In this document: piece by piece, positions 24,630 to 35,932 of the stretch
Layout: each line of letters starts with the position of its first letter
Position numbering within the stretch: the first letter of the stretch is position 1
Assembly: GCA_947311845.1 (NCBI GenBank)
Contig: CAMZMU010000041.1
Location: 115,270,731-115,334,730 of the forward strand
From: Poa pratensis
Lineage: Eukaryota > Streptophyta > Magnoliopsida > Poales > Poaceae
Direction: 5' to 3'
Length of the DNA: 64,000 nt
Notes under the pieces: model-generated
Database searches by the model: none
Told to the model about the DNA's origin: nothing
Seen by the model: the letters and a program-made list of their open reading frames with translations, nothing else
Translations under genes and position numbers: made by a program

Positions 24630-24888
24630 TGTGAGAAACAAACTGAATGATTGCAACTGTATATTTCATTGATCATCAACAGGGTATTTATACAGGAGGC
24701 TGCCGACTCTTGGCAGTGTCGGTTACAAGGGAAGAGGCGCCTGTAGGAGGCGTCCGTTGGTGTGGAGGCGCCTGTTCGGAGTGAACATGCGTCTGCTACA
24801 GTAAATGGCGTCCGTACGGACAGACGCGTCTGTACGTCGCTTTGGTCACTAAGTAACTGCCATGGGCAGTTAGAATCTAATTCTAACA
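24630..24888 (-). repeat. 5' LTR of the copia element
   Basis: 259 bp, near-identical to 18193-18433 apart from about three substitutions and an extra 18 bp near 24750-24770. Confidence 0.88.
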
Positions 24889-25145
24889 GCCACAACGCTG
24901 GTAACTTAGGGGGTATCATAATCTCCAGCTCAGCAAAAACGATGACATGGCAGTGAATTAAGGAAGAAAGAAAGAGTTACGGTAACATAAGTGGATACCG
25001 TATCATAGCACAGGTTCCGATATAAATAATAATGCGAAAAGGATCCCGTGCGACCTCTTCCTTCTCTCCTTCTCTGCTTCCTCGATCTCTCCCCGACGAG
25101 CTTCTTCACTCCTGCCCAGCCGTCTCCATCCTCCATCTCTAATCT

Positions 25146-25750
25146 ATGTCCCTCCTGCTAGCTGCGTCGCCGGCCGGCAGCACCACCATGGCGAAATCTG
25201 GCCAACGCAATGGGACGCCGCAGGTCCGGCCGTCGGCGACCTCACCGCCGTAGCAGTTCCCCAGCGCCCCGATGAGCCCCTGCACTCAGCCCTCTCCACC
25301 ACCGCACCTCTACCCCGGGGCCCGGCGAGCTCCTCCACCAAACCTGCGACGCCGCCGCACTTCTACCCCGCACCCCCGACGAGCTCCTCAGCGAACCCCT
25401 CTTTGAATCAATGGTAAGTTTGTCCTCTGTGTATCTTAATCTCTGGTCTGTCCTGATGCTTTGCCTCCACATTGCTGCATGTGGTTATGCTCACGTGTAG
25501 ATCATGAATACAGAAGAAAATTTATCAAAATCTGCTCTTAGCTGACACATCTCGTATGGACGATGATGCTAAAGCTGGACGGGCTAAAGCTTTGAAGAAT
25601 ATGGAGTCCATGCTATTTCCGGAAGGAGATTCAGGTACAAAGTTTCCTGAGATGACTGTATTTCTTTTCTGATCATTTACTCTGTTTTTCCGTAGATGGC
25701 TACTGACTATTTGTTTGCTGACTGTTTTACAAGGTGTTCAAGGGGAATAG
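25146..25750 (+). pseudogene. Spliced-looking gene fragment carried inside the TIR element
   Basis: A GC-rich first exon can be drawn from the ATG at 25146 to a donor at 25413/25414 (CAATG|GTAAGT), although its frame contains stops (for example near 25250). A second exon follows a CTCTTAG acceptor at 25540-25541 and runs to a CAG|GT donor at 25634/25635. It encodes MDDDAKAGRAKALKNMESML in one frame. A possible third acceptor is at about 25694. A GC-rich 5' exon followed by short exons with consensus splice sites resembles a grass gene more than a transposon. I do not recognise the gene. No transposase is present, so the element may have captured it in the Pack-TIR manner. Confidence 0.4.
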
Positions 25751-26282
25751 AAATGAAGCAGCTATTGAGTTCAGCTACTGCATGATATGGTTTGTGTGAA
25801 CCTGATGGCTAGTGTGAATCTGCAAGAATAGTAATGATTCGGTTCAGCTGCTGCATTTTTTTAGATGTGAACTGTGTGAACGTGATGGTTTGTTGCCAGT
25901 TGCATTTTGTAGAGGTGAATTATATGAACACCTGATGATTTGGAAAAAGTTTGGACGGAACAAATTATATAAAGGTCTTGATCCATGTATCGCTAAATAT
26001 GTTTTATATATTTTAATGATATTATATTGGCATTTTACTATTTATTATAAATCCATTTGATTTTTGTTCTTGTATTTATCCTTGTGTACCAACAAATAAA
26101 TTGCATATCGCTACATACCACAAATAGACCGCAAAGTTGAAGTACTAGTATAGATTAAACAACACTAAAAATGAAACTCTCTATGAGACTACACTTATGA
26201 TACTACCCATTGTGAAGGTAGTAACATAAAGTAGTACCATATGCATGATACTACGTTATGTTACTCCCCATCGTGACTAGTC
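25751..26282. other. AT-rich right part of the TIR element
   Basis: Non-coding. The right terminal inverted repeat occupies roughly 26240-26282, with an imperfect palindrome CATATGCATG nearby. Confidence 0.5.
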
Positions 26283-26920
26283 TTAGCTCGTAGGTCATTT
26301 TTTCTAGAAAAAACGTTTTTGACTTGTTGGACCAATAAATGGGTTTAAATGGATATTAAATGGCGCCACTTAACATCCCTAGTCATGGGTGGATATTGCT
26401 TGCGACGGCGGAGAGGGCGGATACACAGAGGGCCGGGGGCGACGGCGGCGGAGGAAAGGGCCTGCTGCGTCATGTGTGGAGCAGGAGGTGCTTCTGCTGC
26501 GTTGAGGGCGGCGGCGGAGAGGTCTGCGTTGAGGGCGGCGGCGTGTTTGTGTGGAACCGTTTTTTAAGTGGTGCGGTGGGGATGGATTAGCGTCAAGGCG
26601 CTCAAACGCGCGTTTGATAGACAACATTGAGAGGTTTTGGGACGTCAGATCTCGGATGTATACGGTCAAGATCGTATGAATCTCCGCCCTCTGGGTCTTT
26701 TTATATTAGTCTAGATAACTTCCCAAAAAAAATATCGCCCACGCGTCTCCACACTTAGCGCCAAAAACAAAAAAAAATTACCCGCGGGCGCGGCAGTAGA
26801 CCAATTATTTCCACGTGCAACGGATGGATCAGCAACGGCGTATATGTGTATCTACGATTTAATTTTACAACACATATAAACAAAGTTGCCAAGTACGTGT
26901 TGCTATAGGGTGGTTCTTGT
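26283..26920. other. Flank between TIR element and Gypsy-X LTR
   Basis: No gene is recognised. It holds the inverted partner (26362-26381) of the 18135-18153 motif and a GC-rich CGGCGG run (26402-26545). The open frames across the GC-rich run are low-complexity. Confidence 0.4.
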
Positions 26921-27188
26921 TGTAGTGACGGTAGCACCCCGCGAACAAGGCCCCGCGAAGATCGAGGAAAGCGGACCCGGGAAGCTTGATTCTTAAGGGT
27001 CCCGGTGACGCTTAGGGTAACGACAACCAAGGAGGTGAGGAAAGCGTGAAGGTTGAGTAAAGAAGGACAGCCAGGTAAAAGGTGTTAGGGGCCTTGGGCA
27101 CCCATGTGACGGGGTGCGGGCTCCCCATCCAACCTTTGTGGTATCCCCTTGAGATAAAAGGAGAACCGGGGGACGAAAGAGGGATCAT
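26921..27188 (+). repeat. Gypsy-X 5' LTR, first part
   Basis: It begins TGTAGTGACGGTAGC and includes a TATA-like GAGATAAAAGGAG near 27151-27163. It is cut at 27188/27189 by CACTA-2; bases 27186-27188 (CAT) are duplicated at 48076-48078. Confidence 0.65.
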
Positions 27189-27224
27189 CACTAGTTGGAA
27201 AAAGCTTATACGTGAGATGCAATC

Positions 27225-27700
27225 AGTGGCGCACCAGCCACTTGTGCGCCACTGATAGTCTCTCACCAGGTTTCCTGGATTTTGAAAAAAAATACCAGTG
27301 GCGCACCAGATTGCAGTACGCCACTGGTAAATCTTTAGCAGTGGCACACGGTAAACATGGTGCGCCACAGGTAAGTTCCAGATAAACTTGAAAAATTTCG
27401 AGGTGGAGGAGAGAGAGTACCAGTGGCGCACCATCCACTTGTGCGCCACAGGTAAAAAATTTACCTGTGGCTCACCACTTCCTGGTGCGCCACAGGTAAA
27501 TTTTTTAGCAGTGGCGCACTGGGGCTGGTGCGCCACAGGTATTTGTGCACAGGTATTTCCCACAGTGGAGAGAGAATACCAGTGGCGCACCAGACCCAGT
27601 GCGCCACTGGTAATATTTTACCAGTGGCGCACGAGTAATCTGGTGCGCCACTGATATTACCAGTGGCGCACGAGTAATCTGGTGCGCCACTGATAACCTG
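27225..27700. repeat. Left subterminal repeats of CACTA-2
   Basis: About 16 copies of CAGTGGCGCACC or its complement (GGTGCGCCACTG, GGTGCGCCACAGG) are clustered, many as inverted pairs separated by 6-8 bases. By analogy with characterised CACTA elements they are likely transposase-binding sites. Frames crossing them are repeat shadows. Confidence 0.88.
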
Positions 27701-28333
27701 GGCAGACAACTTAAAGTCGCCCCACCTACCTCCACCTCCTTTATTGCAACCTCACTTCCCCCTTTGTTCTTACCTCGAAATCTCTTCCTTCCTACCTCAT
27801 TTCCTCCTCATTTTGGACCAAATTTGGTCAATCTAACCACTTTTAGTTGCTAAATCTCCCTCATACACATCTCCTACATCCATGGCATAGATCTACCTTC
27901 TAAAATCTCACCCACACCTATAGATCTATAGATCTACTTTTTCTCTCCCCTCTCCAACAAGCTTGAGTTCGTCGACGTGTCGTCTCACGGTTATCTCTTC
28001 TTGTGTGTGTAAGGTGACGACTATATGGATTGGATGATGTAAATAAAATTGTGAGATTTGTGCGAGAATGTGATTACTAAATAAATGAAAATATGAGATT
28101 TGGGTGGATGCGTTCTCAATGTCCGAAAATGATCGATGTGACATGAAAATGAGTTGCCAAATGTTGTCGAAACGTTGATTTGTTTCCGTTTTGGCAAAAC
28201 TTTGGCAAACTCCTCGGTCCCATTTGTAGGGAGGTCGTGCCGAAATTTTGCGTGACAACAACTAATGAGATGGTACTACTTAATTATTTTGCTTATATGT
28301 GTACCGTTGGACATGCAGGTGATAATGGTCATC
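27701..28333. promoter_or_regulatory. Leader and promoter region of the CACTA-2 transposase gene
   Basis: Pyrimidine-rich then AT-rich sequence, with no long frame on the plus strand. A CAG at about 28316-28318, preceded by a pyrimidine-poor stretch, may be the acceptor of a 5' UTR intron just upstream of the ATG. No clear TATA box is assigned. Confidence 0.4.
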
Positions 28334-31300
28334 ATGAGTGAAAGGAAAGTGGACAGATATCTGAGACACGCGATAGAGGACATGTACAAAAATGAGGAGC
28401 AGGAGATAAGATGTCCGTGTCGAAAATGCAAGTCAATGACCTTGCACCACCCCTATTCCGGTGTAGTAAGGGATCACCTGCTCATGCGTGGTTTCATGGA
28501 TGGCTCCCCTTGGATGAATGATGAAGATGATGTACAGGAGGTCCATGCAGCGCCGATGGCAGTATGACGACGAAGGGCATCATGATGACATGATGATTGT
28601 TGAGAATGACAACGAGGTGGAAGAAGACGAAGAGCCTACCGCACATGACGATGGAGAACTGGACGTTGTTGATGCGGAGACGACGCCGCTAACTTCGTTC
28701 TTGCAGGATCCTCATTTGCAAGAATTGCTTGTAAGGCCGACGAGTAACAATAGAGCTGCTGCTAGAGAGAAATCTAAGTTGGGGCAAATTGAGATAGATT
28801 CGAATACTCCGTTGTATCCAGGTTGCAGGCCTGAGGACACCCGCTTGAAAGTATCTCTCGATGTTCTGCAGATGAAGGTAAAACACCAATGGACTGACGC
28901 TAGCGTCGACGCTAAGCTGCTATACTGAAGGATGTCCTTCCGGAGAAGAACACGTGTCCTAAGAGTCTTAACGACGCCAAGAAAGTCGTGTGCCCTCTTG
29001 ATTTACCGCACGAAAGATACCATGTATGCATCAATGATTGCTACATTTTTCGGAAAGAGGACACGTACAAGACCACATGTCCAGTGTGCAACGCTGCTCG
29101 ATACAAGAAAGGGACGAAGAAAGCTCCTCGAAAGGTTGTGTGGTACTTTCCGCTCATTCCCCGTCTGCAGAGGTATTTCCTAGACCCCAAGGAAGCAAAG
29201 CTCATGCGCTGGCACGCGGATAGAAAGAAGACACTGCTAAAGGACCCAAACCGGATGGATAAGGCAACCCTGACACACCCTTCGGATGCAACCCAATGGA
29301 AAGCATTAGACAACTATGATCGAGATTTTGGGGCAGAGTCAAGGAACATCAGGTTGGGTGCGAGCACCGACGGACTCAACTCATTTGGCAAACAGAGCAG
29401 CACACATAGCACCTGGCCAGTGTTTGTGTGGATATAGAACCTCCCCCCTTGGCTTTGCATGAAGAGGAAGTACATTCACATGAGCATGATCATTCAAGGG
29501 CCGAAACAACCAGGCAGCGACATCAATCTGTATCTGAAGCTACTGAAAGATGAGTTGGACACGTTATGGGCACCGGAAGGGGTCATCACATGGGACACTA
29601 TCGCTCAAGAGTATTTCCCATTGAGAGCCGCCTTGCTCTGTACGGTGCACGATTTGCCCGGCTGCGGATATGTCTCGGGCCAGGTGGTTCAAGGACACCA
29701 TGCGTGCGTCAGGTGCATGGACGGTACCTGTTACCTACAGCTACCGAAAGAGGGGTCTTCGAAAACCGTCTACATGGGGCACCGAAGGTGGCTAGCTGAT
29801 AAGAAAGACCCGTGGAGAAAGCGTGGAGACCTGGTCAACAATGAAGAAGAGCCACGAGGACCTCCACGTAAGAGAAGTGGCGAAGAGATCAAAACGCTCC
29901 TGGATAACTGGGAAGAGTGCCCTGCGCCGGGAAAGAAGAAGGAGAAGGCACCTCCGCTCCGGATGTATGGAAGGCGAGGTCCGTGTTTTGGGACTTGGCG
30001 TACTGGCCCATTCTCGGTACGCCTAATTGCCTTGATCTAATGCATATCACGAAGAATGTGTTCGAGAGTTTGTTTGGCACCGTGGTCAACATGGCAGAGA
30101 GGACCAAAGATGGGCCGAAAGCAAGGCGCGACTTGATACATTATGGTTTAAGGGGAGAGCTTCACGGGGGAACCCAGAAAAGGCCGGAGGAAGATCAGTC
30201 GGATGAGGAAACGGACGGTCACAGGGACAAAAGGGTTAAGAGGAACAATGACTACTATTGCCCCCCTCCAGCTGCACTCTGCACGAGAATGAGATCAATC
30301 AGCTCTTCAAGTGCCTTCTAGGAGTCAAAATGCCTATCGGTTACGCGGGGTTGATAAGTAGATACCTAGACCCGAAGAAAAAATCCTTCAGCGGGATGAA
30401 GTCTCATGACTGTTACGTGATGATGACGCAGATCTTTCCGGTTGCAATCAGAGGGATAATGGACAAGCACGTCCGTGAAACACTTTTTGGCCTCTGTAAC
30501 TTTTTCGACGTCATCTCTCGAAAGTCGATCACCCGGCAGCAGCTCGATAGGCTACAGGAAGAGATCGTTGTGATACTATGCGAGCTTGAGATGTACTTCC
30601 CGCCAGCATTCTATGACATCTGTGTGCATCTATTGGTCCATGTCGTGGATGATATAATCCATCTCGGGCCACTATTCCTGCACAATATGATGCCGTTCGA
30701 ACGGTTGAATGGGGTCATCAAAGGATTTGTTCGTAACAGGTCCCGTCCATATGGAAGCATCGTCCAAGGCTTTCTCACCGAAGAGTGCATCTCTTTCTGC
30801 ACGAACTTTCTAGAACTCGAGAACCCTGTTGGTTTGCCCGTAAACAAGCACCTCGGCAAGCTACTTGGATCAGGTCACGGAAATGGCCGGAGGGATTTGC
30901 ATATGGACTTTGAAGGTCGGCGCGCCGACTTTGACAGGGCCAACTTAGTAGCACTACAACACATTGATATGGTTGACGATTATTTGATGGAGCACCAAAA
31001 CTCAATTAGGAAGAAGTATGGTGATAGAGGCAAGACGAGAACGGAGGGAGAAATAATCAGAGAGCACAACTTCTCTTTCGCGGGTTGGTTCAAAGAAATG
31101 CTTAAGGCTAATCCGCCGCCAATGATCTCGGAGGATGACATTTTCTTATTCGCATTGGCACATGGACCCGCGACCAACCTCCAGACGTTTCAAGCGTATG
31201 ATATCAACGGGTTCACATTGTACACGGAGGAGAAGGACAAAAACTCTGATTATCAGAACTCAAGGGTAACGGTGGAATCCTACACTGGTGACGTGCTGAC

Positions 31301-31841
31301 AAGATACTACGGAAGGATCGAGGAGATATGGGAGCTAAACTACTCTGGAGAGAAGGTGCCGATGTTTCGCGTCAGATGGGCTAAGAACGTCACTCCCGAA
31401 GACCGATATTTCATCACCATGTCCATATACTCAGCCAAATCAAGTGTCAACGCCACCGCACAAAATGAGCCATGGGTACTGGCTAATCACTGCACACAAT
31501 GCTTCTTCATAATCGACCCGTCCAAGCCTAGCCATGTTGTTGTGAGGAGAGGCAAAAGGAACATCGCCGGAATGGATGGAGTCGCCAATGAGGACGACTT
31601 TGACAAGTACGGTGACCCAAATATTGAAGATTACGACAACAATAAGGAAACATACACCACAAGAAGAAGCAGGATCACGGTACCACCCAAGTCAGCAGGT
31701 CCTCCGTACACAAGAAAAAGTCACAATGTCGGGCTAAATTTTGCAACGTCGACAAAAAAAAGGAAAGAAGATTGCCAAACACTGATGATTGAAGCACTTA
31801 TTATTTTATATCGCGATCAACTCATGAAGCACACTTATTGA
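28334..31841 (+). pseudogene. Tnp2-like CACTA transposase, broken by several frameshifts and a stop
   Basis: Order along the gene: an N-terminal transposase-associated domain from the ATG at 28334 (IRCPCRKCKSM zinc-like motif, about residues 28-45); an acidic linker; the Tnp2 core from about 28990 (LDLPHERYHVCINDCYIF, then CPVCNAARY and IPRLQRYFLD); a DUF4218-type region (YAGLISRYLD, MPFERLNGVIKGFVRNRS) from 30330; and a DUF4216-type C-terminus (YYGRIEEIWELNYSG near 31300) ending at 31841. Transposase of this class binds subterminal repeats and cuts at the TIRs. The frame changes near 28560, 28930-28985, 29975 and 30265, and a TAG stop lies at 29435-29437. The last 527 codons (30258-31841) are open. 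Activity is unlikely from this copy as read. Confidence 0.87.
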
Positions 31842-32059
31842 TATGAGAATTAACAACATTGTATCCCTCATATTGTATCTTAATTGTGTGGACAATTTTG
31901 GAATTTTGTTAATTTTTTTGAACATTTGAATGTTTTGAATTTTTCAAGTATCTAAACAATATTGTCAAATATATGTGCAAAATTGTGCAATTTAAATAAT
32001 TTCTGGTTTTGAAAACTTTGAAAAACATGATCTATTTTTGAAAACATTGAAATCTGTCC
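31842..32059. other. AT-rich 3' flank of the transposase gene
   Basis: Short non-coding AT-rich interval, probably 3' UTR. Nothing else is seen. Confidence 0.5.
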
Positions 32060-32215
32060 CAGGTTATCTGTGGCGCACCAGAAGGCTACCTGTGGCGCAC
32101 CAGCTGGTGCGCCACAGATAACTTACCTGTGGCGCACTGGCGGGCCCACATGTAAGTGATAGAAAACTTACCTGTGGCGCACCACACGGTGCGCCACAGA
32201 TAAGTGAAGAGGCAC
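32060..32215. repeat. Internal cluster of CACTA-2 subterminal repeats between its two genes
   Basis: At least seven GTGGCGCACC / GGTGCGCCAC copies, in both orientations, lie about 5 kb inside the left end, immediately before the GC-rich leader of the second gene. The motif is that of the element termini. Their position suggests transposase binding at an internal promoter, or a relic of an inserted element end. Confidence 0.85.
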
Positions 32216-33199
32216 TTACATGTGGGCCCCCTCGCTTCTCTCCCCACCACTTAGCCAAATTTCCAACCCGACCGCGCGCGCGCCTCTCCTCGCCCCTGTG
32301 CTCTCCGTCGCCGCTGGCCCGCCCCTGCTCACCGTCGCCAACGACCACGCCGCCCATCGACAGGCATGCTGCGCCTCTCCCGCCGACGGGCACTCCGCGC
32401 TCGGCGCCCCTCGCCCTCCACTACGCCGCGCCTCTCGGGTCCATGCCCGCGCTCGGCCACGACGCGCTCGACGCCGGCGCGCCCGTCTGACTCCCATCCG
32501 TGCTCGAGGAGCACCTCCATGCCGCCGTCGACGACCCCGGCCCCTCCCTTCCCTCGCAGAGCCTCCCGTCTGTGCTCGAGGTGTCGCCCATCTCTCCCTC
32601 TCCTTCATCCCCTCTCCTGCACCCTCTAGGTGTTTGCTCAAATGCCCAAGCAATTTTGTTTTGCTTTATTTTGCTGCTAGATCCTGCTAGTGCTGCTTGC
32701 TTGCTTGCTAGTTGCTGCAAGGTGCATAAATTAGGAAAATTTGAGTATATGGAAAAATTTGGAGATGAATTTTTGCTAAGTTAAATATGGTCACTGTTCT
32801 GAATTGCCTTAAAAACCAACTTGAATTAAGGTGCTAGAAGTATTCAAAAAAATATTTATGTGGTTTATCATGAAGTACTATCATAGTAGAAGAGATCCAT
32901 GAAGATAAATTGCACATAGAATCAAGATTTCATAATTTAAGACACCTCCGAAGTTGGTACTTTTTAATAGATGTGAAGATGTGTTTCTATGTTCTAGTTG
33001 CTGAAATTTGCAATGTTGTGATTCATATGGATGTGGATGTGGATGTCGATGGAGTTGCTAAAATTTGCCGAAATGTTGATTCACTTCCGTTTCGCCAAAT
33101 TTATCGCACTCCATAGCTAGACTTTTTAGCAAAGGTCATGGCGAATGTTTTCGTTTTGTTTTGTTACTAATACCGTGCTATTTACTAATTTGTGTAGAC
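32216..33199. promoter_or_regulatory. GC-rich leader and first intron of the second CACTA-2 gene
   Basis: A GC-rich block (32220-32640) gives way to AT-rich sequence that ends in an acceptor-like TTTGTGTAG at 33189-33197, two bases before the ATG at 33200. A non-coding exon plus intron fits. The long overlapping frames in the GC-rich block on both strands have no family motif and are probably compositional. Confidence 0.45.
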
Positions 33200-34927
33200 A
33201 TGGCGGACAATGACGAAGCCGATGGTTCTCGGCCTCATGCTAGTTCCGAAGAAGAAGACTTGGAGAACCACTACGTGCGATATTTCTCGCAAGACATGGA
33301 GGACAATGGATATGAGGGTACCGACAACAACACCACTGACAACGGCGGCGGTGGCACAGATGGTACTACCTCAGGTAGCGCCTCCGCCAAGCGTCAGCGG
33401 AAGGAAAGGCGCCAAAACTTGGTGGACACCGGCCGACTAGAAATCACAGAGGTGGACGTCACCAGTGGTTTACCTACACAGCCTGAGAATTATGCAAGGG
33501 GTTTTGGCAACACCTGTGCCGCCATTGCTCGATAAATGTGCTCGATCAATGACGGGCACCTAAGGAACAAAGACAAAGAGCCTTTCGAAAAGCTCCTCGT
33601 TAAGAGGGTCCATCAGCGGTACAAGTTCCCGCAGCCATACAATAACCTAGATAAGAACAACATAGTAAACACAGCTGCCCTCGGCAAGATCAGCAAAGGT
33701 TTAGGCTCTTGGAAATATAGGCTGAGGAAGATGCTTGATAAAGATTGCCGTTTGGCCCTCCTATCACCTGCACCCCGCCACAGCCAACACTGGTAGAGTT
33801 GGCGCCGACGCCGGATCGAGAACAAGAAGAACAGTTGACGCAGTACATCTGGGGCATGCCACCAGACCACAAGACTCAAGATGAACCTGCACGTGCACTA
33901 GTCTTTCCACCAGGGTCGGCGATTCATCGTGTCGATCAGCTAATGCAAGGAGGGGATGATGACCATGATAGTGATGACTTAGTGGATCGGGATCTTCAGG
34001 CTCCTCGTCAATGCTCTATGCATCTGTTCCATTCTCAAGGAACGCCTGAAGCTGCCCCCTTCACCGAGGATCAACAAGGCAACAAGCCTTTCAGCCAGGA
34101 GACACTCCTCAAGGCGGTCATGCCAAAGATTGAGAAAGGGACCATCCCTCCCACAGCGGCAGAAAAGAGGCGTAATAAAGCACACAAAAGAAAAGTGAAG
34201 AATGACTTTGCCTCGAGCAGCCAACCAGCGCCAAAGACCAAAGAGCCGTTACGGGCTAAAGACAACGTAGGCGTCTCCGAATGGCATTCGTTTCATCAGT
34301 TGGCTAAACCGATCCTGCCGCCGAGACTATCGAAACTACTAAGGGAGATATGAGGAGTCTCCATGAAGGTATTCATCGTGTGGAGAAACTTCTTCTCAGC
34401 TCCTCAAATCCACTATACCCTCTTTACCCGGTAAAGGTACCAAAGAACCTTGGCTATGCCGATGAATACCCCGCGGATGTGTTCTTTGTTAGATTTGAAG
34501 AGATCTTCGACATGTACCATATGAAACGACTCCCCATATGCTTCGTCCGCCTGCTATGTCTCAATATGCAGTACCAGCTTATGAAAGAGGAAACCAAGCT
34601 CATAGCGATAATGGACCCCTACCACCTGCAAGAGGGCTGCCTGAACCACAGTGATGGTCCGCGAGAAGCGGCGCTCTACATAAAAAAATTCTTCATACAG
34701 CATCAGGACAAGAGAGCCATTCTAATGCCATACTTTCCCGAGTAAGTCATTCGCTAGCCGCCATTACATGCTTTTCGTCGAGTTTTGTCCATACAATGGT
34801 TAATTTGAGTATGATGGTCTCCTTTTGCAGGAACAAATACTGTGTCCTCATTGTTGCCTTTCCAAAAAGGTCGGAGGCCATTTATTTGGACTCGGGGAGG
34901 CATCATAAGAAGAAAGACTATGGACCC

Positions 34928-35432
34928 TGTCGAGGTATTGGTAACGCGGAACTACTATATGGATTCATACGTACCGTAGAGGAGGTGGGGAAGAACGTAG
35001 AGGGTTCCAGTGACGGGATTGCACACACGATCTTACCCAGCTTCGGATCTCACGACGGTGGCGAGATCCTACGTGCTGCTATAATTCACTCAAGGAGAAT
35101 ATGTGTACAGGTTACAATGAGATTGTATGCGTGCCCTAAGGCTGCTGGAGGGCTGGCTTATAAAGGCGCCAAGCCTTCCCCTACAAGGAAAGCCTTAACC
35201 GACCTAGATCACGAGTCCTAGACTAACACGGTAACAAACCCTAACTTGCTCCCTAAGGCGAACGCAGCCAGGCCTTCGTCTTGGACTTCACTAAGCCAGC
35301 CCAGAGCTTATCCTTGCGCCTAAGCCCATGAGGCCTTCTCCATTAAGCCCTCCGGCTTTATCTGATGGGCCTCCTTGGTGGGCCAGGTTTTATCCACCGT
35401 GGCAGGTATACCCGTTCGGCATAACCTCCACA
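34928..35432 (-). repeat. 3' LTR of Gypsy-Z
   Basis: 505 bp. In element orientation it starts TGTGGAGGTTATGCC and ends ACCTCGACA. On the minus strand a TATA-like CTTTATAA lies at 35158-35165. The purine-rich GGGGACTAC precedes it internally (35433-35441, minus strand), serving as the polypurine tract. Confidence 0.93.
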
Positions 35433-35818
35433 GTAGTCCCCGGAAAGGTTTAAGTTCTTCGTTTGCCGTCTTTGTGAAACACGGGCTTTCGCCTTTGCGC
35501 AAGGCGGACAGAAGAGCTTGGAGCATTCCAAAATGAGACATTCAGTCTGCCTTAAGGATTAAGCCGAACTCTCCTGCACTTTGAACAATCTGGCAGAAAG
35601 ATTCTGTCAGCGTCGAGTCTTGTCATGACGTCACCGTAGTCAAAGCCAGTCCACGACAGTCTGGACAAGCAAAGAGACGTTGTGACGCCATTACTGCTAT
35701 TTTTGCACACGATCTCCGAGGCGTGCGGGAGAAGATGCCCATTATCTGACCGTTGCGGGACGCGTGGCGAAAATCGCGCGGACGTTATCTCACCGCACTA
35801 ATCGCGGCGCACGGCCCC
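35433..35818. other. Gypsy-Z 3' region between antisense gene and LTR
   Basis: Non-coding in element orientation. On the plus strand it is the upstream region of the antisense gene. It holds the polypurine tract at its left edge. Confidence 0.55.
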
Positions 35819-35827
35819 CATAAAAGG
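35819..35827 (+). promoter_or_regulatory. TATA box of the antisense gene in Gypsy-Z
   Basis: CCATAAAAG lies 106 bp before the ATG at 35933, which has a good context (CACCCATGG). The gene is transcribed towards the interior of the element, opposite to pol. Confidence 0.6.
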
Positions 35828-35932
35828 GGAACTGATTTTCTCCATCTGGTTCATTTCCCTGTTCATCGTCCTCCTCGCGCCCATCCCATCTGAACTCCGG
35901 CGAGCTCACCACCACCACCTGCGCACCCACCC

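Larger units (their letters stand above)
18193..24888 (-). mobile_element. Ty1/copia LTR retrotransposon, complete ends, decayed coding region
   Basis: Two direct repeats bound the element: 18193-18433 and 24630-24888. Both start TGTGAGAAAC and end CTAACA on the plus strand. Both flanks carry the 5 bp duplication GCCAC (18188-18192, 24889-24893). The coding order on the minus strand is gag with a CCHC knuckle, integrase, reverse transcriptase, RNase H. Integrase before reverse transcriptase defines Ty1/copia. By eye the LTRs differ at about three substitutions and one 18 bp indel, so insertion was recent, yet pol is full of stops and frameshifts. Confidence 0.88.
18183..26282. mobile_element. 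PIF/Harbinger (Tourist)-like TIR element, interrupted by a copia element
   Basis: When the copia element is disregarded, the left end (GACTGGCCAC at 18183-18192, continuing at 24894 with AACGCTGGTAAC and GGGGTATCAT) is an inverted match to the right end, which in reverse complement reads GACTAGTCACGATGGGGAGT, then AACATAACG and TAGTATCAT. The flanks carry the trinucleotide TTA on both sides (18180-18182, 26283-26285), the TWA target typical of PIF/Harbinger and Tourist elements. The element without the insertion is about 1.4 kb. No transposase is visible. Its interior carries a GC-rich, spliced-looking segment (25146-25750). The family call rests on the TIR and TSD only. Confidence 0.65.

Noticed and set aside
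24017..24634. Plus-strand 205-codon protein in the copia leader
   Set aside because: Arginine/alanine-rich composition is typical of the wrong strand of GC-rich DNA; no family motif.
32220..32653. GC-rich coding gene in CACTA-2 (several overlapping frames on both strands)
   Set aside because: High GC removes stops in all frames; no motif, and the position fits a non-coding leader exon.
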